NCBI GenBank assembly: GCA_035347995.1
Contig: DAOPQD010000068.1
Span: 1 to 17,479, forward strand
Origin: JAAZNO01 sp012798275
Lineage (GTDB): Bacteria > Chloroflexota > Anaerolineae > B4-G1 > SLSP01
DNA: 17,479 bases
Direction of reading: 5' to 3'
The translations under genes and the position numbers were made by a program. The notes beneath the pieces are model-generated. The model saw only the letters and a program-made list of their open reading frames with translations, had not been told where the DNA came from and made no database searches. Below are positions 7,573 to 13,991 of this stretch, piece by piece. Each line of letters opens with the position of its first letter. Position 1 is the stretch's first letter.

Positions 7573-9327
7573 TCAAGCCATCTCCCAACCGGGGGGCATC
7601 ACGGCCGTGTCCCCGGTGACCGCGCCGTCAGACGCGGCGATCCGACCCGCCAAGACAGGCCCGCGCGGCAGCCAATGCGCCAGCGCCTCGGCGGACATAA
7701 ACCGCCCGGTCTGAGGCAAATACTCCAGGTTAAGCGCCAGCAACGAGGTCGGCACGAGCCGACAGCGTTTGAGGAGCTCCACATCGCACAAGACATCGGC
7801 GGGGGCGCCTTCGCCGGCGACCGCGCCGTCACGCAACAACACGACGCGGTTGGCGTAGGTAATCGCCAGGTCCAGGTCGTGCGTGATGAAAAGCACCGCC
7901 TCGAAGCCCGGCATCTGCAAAATTGCGTCCATGAAAGCGCGATAGTTCCAGTAGTCTTGCCCGGCAGTTGGCTCATCCATCACCAGAATCTTGGAATACA
8001 TCGCCAGGATCGCCGCGATGCTCACGCGCTTTTGCTGTCCAAAAGAAAGCGCCAGCGGCGGGTAATCCTCCAGGCCCTGCAGGTGCACGGTCTCCAACGC
8101 CCGCTGAATGCCTTGGGCGACCTTTTCCTCGTCGTAGCGCAGGTTCTTGGGGCCGAAGGCCAGTTCCTCCCGCACCGTCGCCGCAAAGAGCATGTGGCTG
8201 GGGCTCTGAAACACGTACCCCAACGTGTGCGCGATCTGCGCGACACTCAGCTCGCGCGTGTCGCGTCCCTCGATCCACACGCGCCCGCGACGCGGTTTGA
8301 GCAGGCCGATGGCGTGCTTCACGAGGGTGGTCTTCCCCGCGCCGTTGGGGCCCAGCACCGCCACGATGTCCCCGCGTCGGATGGTGAAATTCACCCCCTG
8401 GATCACCTCCGGGCCGCCCTCCTCGTAGGAAAAGGCGACATCCTCAAACACCACCAAAGGTTCGCGTCCGTCGGGCTTCACCGCCGGGGTGAAAGTCGGC
8501 GGGGGATCCGCCTGCGCGCGCTGCAGGATGAGGGGCGCCGGCAGCTTCACCTGATGGTAGTCTACCGCTGCCGTCATCCCCTCTACCGGTCCATCGTAGG
8601 CGATGCGGCCTTCCTGCATGAAGAGGACGCGATCCGGGCGGATGGCCAGCGCATCCTCCACCCGATGCTCCACCAGGATGATAGTCACGCCCTCGTCTGC
8701 CAGGCGCCGGAACAGGGCGAGAGATTCCTGCGCGCTCGCCGGATCCAGGCTTGCCAGCGGCTCATCCAACAGCAACATGCTCGGACGCATCGCCAGCACC
8801 CCGGCGAGGGCCACTTTCTGTTTCTCCCCGCCGGAGAGGTAGAAGGTCTCCCGGTCGCGCAGATGGGCGATGCCCAGGTAGCGCAGCGTTTCGTCCACCC
8901 GCTGACGGATTTCGGCGCGCGGCAGGCTCAGGTTTTCCAACCCAAAAGCCACTTCGGTGAAGACGTGCGCGCCCAAAATTTGGCGATCGGGATCCTGCAA
9001 CACCGTTCCCACATGCTGCGAGATGCGCGCCAGGCTCATCCCCGCCGTGTCCTGTCCCTGGACCAGCACCCGCCCTTGCAGCTCGCCCTTGTAGCTGCGG
9101 GGGATCAGCCCATTGATGCAGCGGATGAGCGTGGTCTTGCCACAACCGCTGCTGCCGGCAATCAACAGCAGCTCGCCGGGGCGCAGCGTAAACGACACCT
9201 CCCGAAGCGCCAGCTCCGGACGCGAGCGATAACGGAAGGAAAGCCCTTCGACGCTCAAGGGAGACGGCGCTCCTTCGACGGGGCGCCGGGATGGCGGATT
9301 CGACGGGTACGCGGTTTGCGTCTCCAA
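7573..9327 (-). CDS. ECF transporter ATPase with two fused ABC domains (YkoD-like, EcfA-EcfA')
   Basis: A 584-residue cytoplasmic protein with two nucleotide-binding domains that power the ECF importer. Domain 1 has Walker A GSSGCGKT (58-65), signature LSGGE (164-168) and Walker B LLLDEP (185-190). Domain 2 has GPNGAGKT (326-333), signature LSFGQ (427-431) and VMDEP (449-453). The second domain has a divergent D-loop (AGQDYWN in place of the usual SALD-like form) and LSFGQ in place of LSGGQ, so the two sites may not be equivalent. The frame is closed upstream by TGA, and the first available start is TTG at 9327, with only a weak GAAAGG before it. First gene of the ECF operon, divergent from the SufR-like regulator. 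Confidence 0.93.
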   Translation of the reverse strand: METQTAYPSNPPSRRPVEGAPSPLSVEGLSFRYRSRPELALREVSFTLRPGELLLIAGSSGCGKTTLIRCINGLIPRSYKGELQGRVLVQGQDTAGMSLARISQHVGTVLQDPDRQILGAHVFTEVAFGLENLSLPRAEIRQRVDETLRYLGIAHLRDRETFYLSGGEKQKVALAGVLAMRPSMLLLDEPLASLDPASAQESLALFRRLADEGVTIILVEHRVEDALAIRPDRVLFMQEGRIAYDGPVEGMTAAVDYHQVKLPAPLILQRAQADPPPTFTPAVKPDGREPLVVFEDVAFSYEEGGPEVIQGVNFTIRRGDIVAVLGPNGAGKTTLVKHAIGLLKPRRGRVWIEGRDTRELSVAQIAHTLGYVFQSPSHMLFAATVREELAFGPKNLRYDEEKVAQGIQRALETVHLQGLEDYPPLALSFGQQKRVSIAAILAMYSKILVMDEPTAGQDYWNYRAFMDAILQMPGFEAVLFITHDLDLAITYANRVVLLRDGAVAGEGAPADVLCDVELLKRCRLVPTSLLALNLEYLPQTGRFMSAEALAHWLPRGPVLAGRIAASDGAVTGDTAVMPPGWEMA

Positions 9328-9401
9328 TGCAACGGCCTTTCGACTTCGTGGGATGCTTGCCTGTCAGCCATGGCAAGGCCAGCTTCGCAGCAGCCAATCT
9401 C

Positions 9402-9430
9402 ATTTTAGTCAAAAGTCCCCAAGTTGTCAA
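9402..9430 (-). promoter_or_regulatory. Sigma-70-type promoter of the ECF operon
   Basis: The minus strand reads TTGACA (9425-9430), 17 nt, TAAAAT (9402-9407). This is close to consensus and gives a leader of about 70 nt before the TTG start. The -35 lies inside the left arm of the inverted repeat. Confidence 0.75.
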
Positions 9431-9468
9431 ACGCAGCTCTGGCGAAAAAGAAAACGAGCGTTTGACAA
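9424..9468. promoter_or_regulatory. 11-bp inverted repeat spanning both divergent -35 boxes (candidate operator)
   Basis: TTGTCAAACGC (9424-9434) and GCGTTTGACAA (9458-9468) are perfect inverted copies, with 34 bp between arm centres, a little over three helical turns. Each arm contains the TTGACA -35 hexamer of one of the two divergent promoters. A dimeric regulator, most simply the product of the adjacent gene, could occlude both promoters from here. Binding is inferred, not shown. Part of the symmetry is forced by the two -35 boxes, but the shared GCGT flank is not. Confidence 0.6.
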
Positions 9469-9490
9469 ACACGAATTTCGATGTTACAAT
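9462..9490 (+). promoter_or_regulatory. Sigma-70-type promoter of the SufR-like regulator
   Basis: TTGACA (9462-9467) is separated by 17 nt from TACAAT (9485-9490), a near-perfect promoter with start near 9497, leaving a ~95-nt leader before the ATG at 9592. The -35 lies in the right arm of the inverted repeat, which suggests autoregulation. Confidence 0.8.
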
Positions 9491-9591
9491 GCTATTCATC
9501 AGAAAAATAAAGCAAATTCGGCCCACAGAGCCGGGGCTTGTAGCGCAAGTGGGATGAGGGCATCGTTTCTAGCAGCGGGGAAGCAGGTACC

Positions 9592-10203
9592 ATGCAAGAC
9601 ACACGGCAGCAGATTTTGGAGATTCTTAAGCGCAAGGGCGAAGTTACCGTTCAGGAGCTGAGCCAGGAACTGCGCCTGACGAGCGTGACGATCCGTCATC
9701 ACCTGGAAATTCTCCGCTCCGAAGGATATATCACCGATCCTGAAGTGCACCGTTCGAGCCGCCCGGGGCGTCCCCGGTACGCCTATCGCCTCACCTCCAC
9801 GGCGGCGGATCTGTTTCCGACCAACTACAGCGGCCTGGCCAATGCGCTGCTGGAAGCGCTCGACACGTCGCTGCCGGGCGAAGCGCGCGAGGAATTACTC
9901 GCAGCTGTAGGACGCCAGCTGGCAGCCGGCGCGGGAGACCTGCCCACGGATCACGAGAAGCGCCTGGATCAGGTCATCGCCTACATCAAACAATTGGGCT
10001 TTATCGCGCGTTGGGAGCGCGAGGAGGGGGGCGCCTATCACATTTTTATCTGCAACTGTCCCTATCACTACGTGGCACAATCTCACCCGGAGACCTGCCG
10101 GATTGACGAAGTGATGCTCTCCCAGCTGACCGGTGCAAAACTCATCCGCACGGAAGAACGCGCTAGCGAGGACGCCTTCTGCAAATACGAGCTGGTGTGG
10201 TAA
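9592..10203 (+). CDS. Winged-helix transcriptional regulator with SufR-like cysteine cluster
   Basis: A 203-residue regulator. The N-terminal winged HTH (about 5-70) includes QELSQELRLTSVTIRHHLEILRSEGYI-like helices and a basic wing (SSRPGRPRYAYRL). The C-terminal domain carries Cys154, Cys156, Cys169 and Cys197. The Cys156-x12-Cys169-x27-Cys197 spacing is that of SufR-type [4Fe-4S] repressors, which sense iron-sulfur status or redox. No suf genes are nearby, so the target is not the usual one. Its divergent neighbour is an ECF importer, and the shared promoter region has an inverted repeat over both -35 boxes, which points to control of itself and the importer. The ribosome-binding site is weak. 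A strong terminator follows. Cluster binding is inferred from spacing only. Confidence 0.85.
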   Translation: MQDTRQQILEILKRKGEVTVQELSQELRLTSVTIRHHLEILRSEGYITDPEVHRSSRPGRPRYAYRLTSTAADLFPTNYSGLANALLEALDTSLPGEAREELLAAVGRQLAAGAGDLPTDHEKRLDQVIAYIKQLGFIARWEREEGGAYHIFICNCPYHYVAQSHPETCRIDEVMLSQLTGAKLIRTEERASEDAFCKYELVW

Positions 10204-10222
10204 GATTTCCCTCGTCTAACAC

Positions 10223-10257
10223 ACGCGCGACGCAGTTTTCCCTGCGTCGCGCGTTTT
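10223..10257 (+). terminator. Intrinsic terminator of the regulator gene
   Basis: ACGCGCGACGCAG (10223-10235) pairs perfectly with 10242-10254 over a 6-nt loop and is followed by a T-run (10254-10257). It lies 20 bp after the stop codon. Confidence 0.92.
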
Positions 10258-10358
10258 GAATGCCTGCCGGGCACACTTCCTCTCAGGAAATGACTCACGG
10301 ATGGCCACGGATTTCACAGATCAGAAATGGAATGCAAACTTCAATTTGCTCTCAAGCC

Positions 10359-10582
10359 GACCCGGCATGAATTCCGGGTCTGACAGGTCAAGTTCGCTGA
10401 AGCGAGCTCCCAAACAACGCGCTTCAGCGCGGTTGGCTCGTGTCGAACCAGTGAGCCGCCGCAGTCGCTGCTCACAACTCACATTTTCATGACTCGGTGG
10501 TGTGCCGCCGGAACATATCAACTCTTCCGTAAATCAGCGAGTCAGCGAATAGAACACATTTGCACGTACGTACTTCGTACGT
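10359..10582. repeat. Hairpin-rich intergenic repeat cluster, related to the left end of the window
   Basis: The stretch 10258-10630 has no credible gene. It holds a GACCCGG/CCGGGTC stem (10359-10365 with 10374-10380), a TCGCT-GA-AGCGA hairpin near 10394-10405 and the 27-base segment 10411-10437 that is identical to 268-294. A block at about 10471-10550 matches the repeat at 35-240 (ACAACTCACATTTTC and GGAACATATCAACTC words). ACGTACG (10564-10570) pairs with CGTACGT (10576-10582) just downstream of parB. No parS-like palindrome (TGTTTCACGTGAAACA type) is present. Confidence 0.65.
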
Positions 10583-10630
10583 TTACACGCACCTTCACAC
10601 GTTTCCAGGCGCCCACGTGCCCCACCCGAT

Positions 10631-11488
10631 TCAAAGCTCCTGGCCGGTGAGCTGCGCGTAGAGGGTCTGGAACTCTTCGTCAGAGTAATAGTAGATGATC
10701 ACCCGCCCACCCTTGCGCCCCGCACGCAACTTGACCCGTGTGCCCAACGCTTCCTGGAAACGCTCTTCCAGCGCCCGGATCTCCGGCGGGGTGACGGGTT
10801 TGGGTCGCGCGGGGGTCGCCGTCTCCTCGCGGAGCTTCTGCACGAGCGCCTCGGTCTGGCGGACGTTGAGTTCCTGTTCGAGGACGCGGCGCAACGCTGC
10901 GTCCTGCTGCGCCGGCGATTCCAATCCCAGCAGGGCGCGCGCGTGCCCCTCGGTAATGCGCCGCTCGGTCAGCGCGGCCTGAACTTTGGGGGAGGCCTGA
11001 AGCAGGCGCAGGGTATTGGTCACCGCCACGCGGCTCTTGCCCACGCGACGCGCCACTTCCGTCTGCGAAAGGCCAAAATCCTCGACGAGGTGCTGATAGG
11101 CCAGCGCCTCCTCCAACGGATTGAGATCGGCGCGCTGGACGTTTTCCACCAACGCCAGCTCCAGCATCTGCTGCGGGGCCGCTTCTTTGATGATAACAGG
11201 GACTTCTTCGAGTCCGGCGAGCCGCGCCGCGCGCCAGCGACGTTCGCCGGCGATGAGCTGATAGCCGCCCTCAGGGCGTCGGGTGACCACCAGCGGCTGG
11301 ATGATGCCGTGTTCCTGGATGGAGGCGGCCAGCTCCAGCAAATCCTGATCCCGGAAGGGGGCGCGAGGCTGATGGGGGTTGGGGACGATCTGGTCGTGCC
11401 GCACCTGCTGTAAGCCGGTCTCCCCCTCCTCCGCCGCCGGGGGGATCAACGCTGCCAACCCGCGCCCCAACCCTCGTTTCTGATTCAT
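10631..11488 (-). CDS. parB: ParB/Spo0J chromosome partitioning protein
   Basis: A 285-residue DNA-binding CTPase that loads at parS sites and spreads, helping origin segregation with ParA and SMC. It opens with the typical NQKRGLGRGLAALIP. The ParB N-terminal domain carries the GERRWRAARLAGL box and the ENVQRADLNPLEEA box. A helix-turn-helix follows (GLSQTEVARRVGKSRVAVTNTLRLL), then a C-terminal dimerisation region. I prefer the ATG at 11488 over 11503 because AGGTGG lies 6 bases before it and the family N-terminus starts there. No parA is next to it in this window; it stands alone, divergent from ubiX. The product looks full length. Confidence 0.96.
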   Translation of the reverse strand: MNQKRGLGRGLAALIPPAAEEGETGLQQVRHDQIVPNPHQPRAPFRDQDLLELAASIQEHGIIQPLVVTRRPEGGYQLIAGERRWRAARLAGLEEVPVIIKEAAPQQMLELALVENVQRADLNPLEEALAYQHLVEDFGLSQTEVARRVGKSRVAVTNTLRLLQASPKVQAALTERRITEGHARALLGLESPAQQDAALRRVLEQELNVRQTEALVQKLREETATPARPKPVTPPEIRALEERFQEALGTRVKLRAGRKGGRVIIYYYSDEEFQTLYAQLTGQEL

Positions 11489-11524
11489 CGCTCGCCACCT
11501 CATCCGTGAATGGAATCCGCCGTT

Positions 11525-11553
11525 AGTATAGCATCAAGACGCAAATGTCACAA
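11525..11553 (-). promoter_or_regulatory. Promoter of parB
   Basis: The minus strand reads TTGTGA (11548-11553), 17 nt, TATACT (11525-11530), with about 35 nt to the ATG. It sits just 5 bp from the -35 of the divergent ubiX promoter, so the two polymerase sites compete for space. Confidence 0.65.
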
Positions 11554-11557
11554 TCAC

Positions 11558-11585
11558 TTGGCGCGCGGCGTCTCCGGCATATAAT
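11558..11585 (+). promoter_or_regulatory. Promoter of ubiX, apparently leaderless
   Basis: TTGGCG (11558-11563), 16 nt, then a perfect TATAAT (11580-11585). A start 6-7 nt further falls on the ATG at 11592 itself. Confidence 0.65.
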
Positions 11586-11591
11586 GGAAGT

Positions 11592-12206
11592 ATGGAACAC
11601 GTGACGACGGGCCTGCAAACTTCCCCGCGTCGGCTCATCGTGGGGATCACCGGCGCCAGCGGCGCGATCTATGGGGTGCAGCTGCTGGAAGCACTGCAGG
11701 TGCTGCAGGTGGAAACCCATCTAGTGATCACCGAGGCCGGAAGCACGACACTGGCCCTGGAAACGGGGCGCACCCCGGAGAGCCTTGAGCCGCTCGTCGC
11801 GCGGCGTTACGCTCCCTACGACTTCACTGCCGCGATTGCCAGCGGCTCCTTCGCCACGCAGGGGATGATTGTGGCGCCATGCTCGATCAGGACCCTCGCG
11901 GCCATCGCCCACAGTCACGCCGACGAGTTGCTGGCGCGCGCCGCTGATGTGACCCTCAAAGAGGGGCGTCCACTGCTGCTAGTCGTCCGTGAGACGCCGT
12001 TGCACCTGGGGCACTTGCGGCTGATGGTGCAGGCGGCGGAGCTGGGGGCCATCATCTTCCCGCCGGCGCCGGCGTTCTACACCCATCCCCGCACCCTCGA
12101 AGAGCTCGTCCAGCAAACGGTCGGCCGCATCCTGAGCCGGATGGGCTTCCCCAACACTCTCTACACGCCCTGGGAAGGGGCGTCGGACTCCCCGACGGCG
12201 GACTAG
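11592..12206 (+). CDS. ubiX: Flavin prenyltransferase UbiX
   Basis: A 204-residue enzyme that prenylates FMN with dimethylallyl phosphate to make prenylated FMN, the cofactor of UbiD-type decarboxylases. The N-terminal nucleotide fold has GITGASGAIYG (FMN phosphate contact, about 18-28). Family blocks follow in order: PCSIRTLAAIA, then RAADVTLKEGRPLLLVVRETP with the conserved Lys/Glu/Arg, then FPPAPAFYTHP. Length is normal. No ubiD is in this window. The TATAAT ends 6 bases before the ATG and no Shine-Dalgarno exists, which suggests a leaderless mRNA. It converges on the membrane hydrolase gene with overlapping stop codons. Confidence 0.96.
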   Translation: MEHVTTGLQTSPRRLIVGITGASGAIYGVQLLEALQVLQVETHLVITEAGSTTLALETGRTPESLEPLVARRYAPYDFTAAIASGSFATQGMIVAPCSIRTLAAIAHSHADELLARAADVTLKEGRPLLLVVRETPLHLGHLRLMVQAAELGAIIFPPAPAFYTHPRTLEELVQQTVGRILSRMGFPNTLYTPWEGASDSPTAD

Positions 12207-12709
12207 ACGAAAGCCGTGACCAACACGGCGACGCCGCTCAGGCCAAACGCCATTTCAGGGATCAGCGCCGGCAAGCACCGCAAATAGCTGCGGTAGAAAT
12301 TCCAGCCAAAGAGTCCGCCGGCGTGCGCGGGATAGGGCCACAGGCTGAACTGCCGCGTGCTCAAGGGCCACAGCCACATCACGCCGTCATCCGTGTGCCA
12401 GGAATCCAGGACCAGATGGAACAGCGTCAGAATCCCCACGCGGAGTGCCCAGGCGGGCGAAAACACGGCGAGGAGCAGCGAGAGGAGCACGTAGAAGAGG
12501 GGGGCGTGGGTGATAAAGCGATGATGAGCGAGCCGCTGCCGCCCCACGCGATGTCCCAGCAACGGCGCCATGAGGGCGTCGAGATCAGGCAAATTTCCCA
12601 ACGCCGCGCCGATGAGCAGCAGCTCCGGTCCAGGCGTGGTATGGAAGATCCCGCGCTCGATGGCCCAGGCGAGGGCGAGACTCGCGCCGATATGTCCGCC
12701 CTGGGTCAT
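12203..12709 (-). CDS. YdjM-like membrane-bound metal-dependent hydrolase (DUF457)
   Basis: A 168-residue small polytopic membrane protein. It has the polar signature of the LexA-binding inner-membrane hydrolase/DUF457 family: GHIGAS near the start, NLPDLDAL (Asp42, Asp44), HHRFITHAP (His62, His63, His68), and HLVLDSWHTDDGVMWLWPLS (His98, Asp102), which probably bind metal at the membrane face. Hydrophobic stretches lie around 70-85, 90-101 and 153-168. The start is the ATG at 12709, which overlaps the thioesterase stop in an ATGA, so translation is likely coupled; the frame reads on upstream only as an antisense shadow. The biochemical reaction is unknown for most relatives. Confidence 0.88.
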   Translation of the reverse strand: MTQGGHIGASLALAWAIERGIFHTTPGPELLLIGAALGNLPDLDALMAPLLGHRVGRQRLAHHRFITHAPLFYVLLSLLLAVFSPAWALRVGILTLFHLVLDSWHTDDGVMWLWPLSTRQFSLWPYPAHAGGLFGWNFYRSYLRCLPALIPEMAFGLSGVAVLVTAFV

Positions 12710-13173
12710 TGCGCCGCTCGCTGTTGGTGTTGACGCTCGGCGAGCACGCGATCCCAGAGGGCCCGCGCCTCTCCCGCTACGGGGGTTTCCACGGCCAGGC
12801 CGTGAGGCGCCGCGCGCGTTTCGATGACATGGACAAAGGTGACCAGTCCATCGGTATACGGACGTTCTGTCTGGGGGACGCCGAAAGGCCGCGCTTCCAC
12901 ATAGACAGTGAGGCTGCTGGTTCCCACATAGGCGACCCGGCCTTCCAGCACCAGGGTCGCGCCAGAGCCGATGCTCTGGCGGAAATCCATGCCATGCAAT
13001 CGTGCGCACACGATATTTTGCGGCGGGCGTTCCAACGCCGCCTGCGCCGTCATGAAGCCGACCTCCACCAACCATTCGGCCATGCGTCCGGCAAACAGCG
13101 TGCCGTGATGATTGAGGTCAATGGATTTCACCAAATGTGAGGCGGTGACGCGGGGCAAACTCTCGATCTTCAT
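12706..13173 (-). CDS. Hotdog-fold acyl-CoA thioesterase (YciA/BACH type)
   Basis: A 155-residue single hotdog domain that hydrolyses acyl-CoA to free acid and CoA. The helix signature DLNHHGTLFAGRMAEWLVE (residues 19-37) matches the N-H-x-G-T/D-x-F-x-G pattern of the YciA/BACH family, with Asn21 and Glu37 as the likely catalytic pair. A second family block, GSGATLVLEGRVAYVGTSSLTVYVE, forms the central strands. I chose the ATG at 13173, preceded by AAAAAGG. The frame is open further upstream but would cross the terminator and tRNA-Glu. Its stop overlaps the hydrolase start. Only 35 bp separate it from the tRNA terminator, so a dedicated promoter is not evident; read-through is possible. The substrate chain length is unknown. 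Confidence 0.88.
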   Translation of the reverse strand: MKIESLPRVTASHLVKSIDLNHHGTLFAGRMAEWLVEVGFMTAQAALERPPQNIVCARLHGMDFRQSIGSGATLVLEGRVAYVGTSSLTVYVEARPFGVPQTERPYTDGLVTFVHVIETRAAPHGLAVETPVAGEARALWDRVLAERQHQQRAAQ

Positions 13174-13208
13174 ACCTTTTTCCAACTTTCTTGCACTAAA
13201 ACAGCAAC

Positions 13209-13240
13209 AAAAACAGGCCGACGCTGAGCATCGGCCTGTT
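13209..13240 (-). terminator. Intrinsic terminator of tRNA-Glu
   Basis: A 10-bp stem, AACAGGCCGA (13212-13221) with 13231-13240, 9-nt loop, is followed on the minus strand by a T5 tract (13209-13213). It starts 3 bases beyond the tRNA 3' end. Confidence 0.9.
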
Positions 13241-13242
13241 GA

Positions 13243-13315
13243 TGGCCCCAAGGGAATTCGAATCCCTGTTTCCGACTTGAGAGGCCAGCGTCCTAGGCCA
13301 CTAGACGATGGGGCC
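13243..13315 (-). tRNA. tRNA-Glu (anticodon CTC)
   Basis: A 73-base tRNA read on the minus strand. The acceptor stem GGCCCCA pairs with TGGGGCC, with discriminator A at 13243. The D-arm is GTCTAGTGGCCTAGGAC. The anticodon loop CTCTCAA gives CTC. The T-arm is AGGGA-TTCGAAT-TCCCT. The anticodon stem CTGGC/GTCGG uses two G-T wobbles. CCA is not encoded. The layout closely follows E. coli tRNA-Glu. Confidence 0.97.
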
Positions 13316-13327
13316 GAACCGGAGAAG

Positions 13328-13355
13328 ATTTTACCAGGAACCGCCGTTTTGTCAA
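13328..13355 (-). promoter_or_regulatory. Promoter of tRNA-Glu
   Basis: Consensus TTGACA (13350-13355), 16 nt, TAAAAT (13328-13333) on the minus strand. The start falls about 6 nt before the mature tRNA 5' end. The RHS fragment ends about 20 bp upstream of the -35. Confidence 0.85.
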
Positions 13356-13374
13356 CCGCGCGGGTCGTCGGGGT

Positions 13375-13563
13375 GCAATTGGCCGAGCCCAGAGGGTCGC
13401 CGTGGAGGCAGATCAGCGCGCCGCCTTGCCGTTGGGCGACGCGCTGGGTGCCCAGGGTGTAGTACCGCGTCATGTTGCTGGTAGTGCTCCGCCACTCAAA
13501 GCGGGTGCCGATGTAGTAGGTGGTCACGCCGTTCAGCACGGATTTGACGCGGTGGCCATCGCT
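13375..13563 (-). pseudogene. Fragment of an RHS/YD-repeat protein
   Basis: About 63 codons read GHRVKSVLNGVTTYYIGTRF, then TRYYTLGTQRVAQR and GDPLGS. This is the run of strands just before and into the RHS core signature (usual form G-D-H-L-G-S; here Pro replaces His). The frame is stopped upstream by TGA (13564-13566) and has no start. The core after GDPLGS is missing: similarity ends next to the tRNA-Glu promoter. Full RHS proteins have well over a thousand residues, so this is a small relic. RHS proteins are secreted or surface polymorphic toxins or adhesins; this piece is certainly not functional. Confidence 0.8.
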
Positions 13564-13578
13564 TCAACTTATTCTAAC

Positions 13579-13600
13579 CCATTTGTCGTCTGGCAAATGG
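13579..13600. repeat. 7-bp inverted repeat in the gap between gene fragments
   Basis: CCATTTG (13579-13585) and CAAATGG (13594-13600) flank an 8-nt loop. It lies in the 13567-13673 gap between the RHS relic and the next fragment, a stretch without gene content. It could be a weak terminator or a recombination scar; there is no T-tract. Confidence 0.35.
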
Positions 13601-13673
13601 AGGTAAGCTCAATCATCGGAATCCAAAGACTAATATCAGTAATTCTTGTACTTCAAACATGTTTACATAACCT

Positions 13674-13982
13674 TCAAGGTGTGTAGCAATGACCTTGCGA
13701 TAAGGTTACCAGTAGACTCATAGCATCTGCCCATATCGGAATGGGTGAAACCATACCTCCAATGTCAAGAAACAAACCAGTAGCGTCTGCGAGTGATGCC
13801 TGATGTTGAATAGCAGCGACAGCGGTAGGACCCCAATCCCAGGCTAATCCGGCCAGGTCAGTAATCTTGCTTGCTGTGGATCCAAACTGTACCGCATTTA
13901 CGAATTTACTTCCTACTCCCATCGTTAGCAAATCGGCGACAATCCCCCCAGCATCAAAAGATGCATTGGGGATCGCCGGCAA
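13674..13982 (-). pseudogene. Unassigned hydrophobic gene fragment
   Basis: An open stretch of about 102 codons, rich in Gly, Ala and hydrophobic residues (ADLLTMGVGSKFVNAVQFGS; LFLDIGGMVSPIPIWADAMS), ending at 13674. It is in the same frame as the upstream glycoside-hydrolase fragment and separated from it by a TGA (13992-13994) and three more codons. No start with a ribosome-binding site is visible; the first start-like codon is TTG. The composition resembles the glycine-rich tail after the core of some RHS proteins, which would fit the RHS relic next door, but I do not recognise it firmly. Confidence 0.35.
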
Positions 13983-13991
13983 ACCACCACG

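Noticed and set aside
10540..10630. parS site near parB
   Set aside because: The ACGTACG hairpin at 10564-10582 is palindromic but does not resemble the TGTTTCACGTGAAACA consensus.
13174..13539. Thioesterase fused to an RHS-like N-terminus (277 codons)
   Set aside because: The open frame crosses a terminator, the whole tRNA-Glu gene and its promoter. The RHS part is a separate relic that happens to be in phase.
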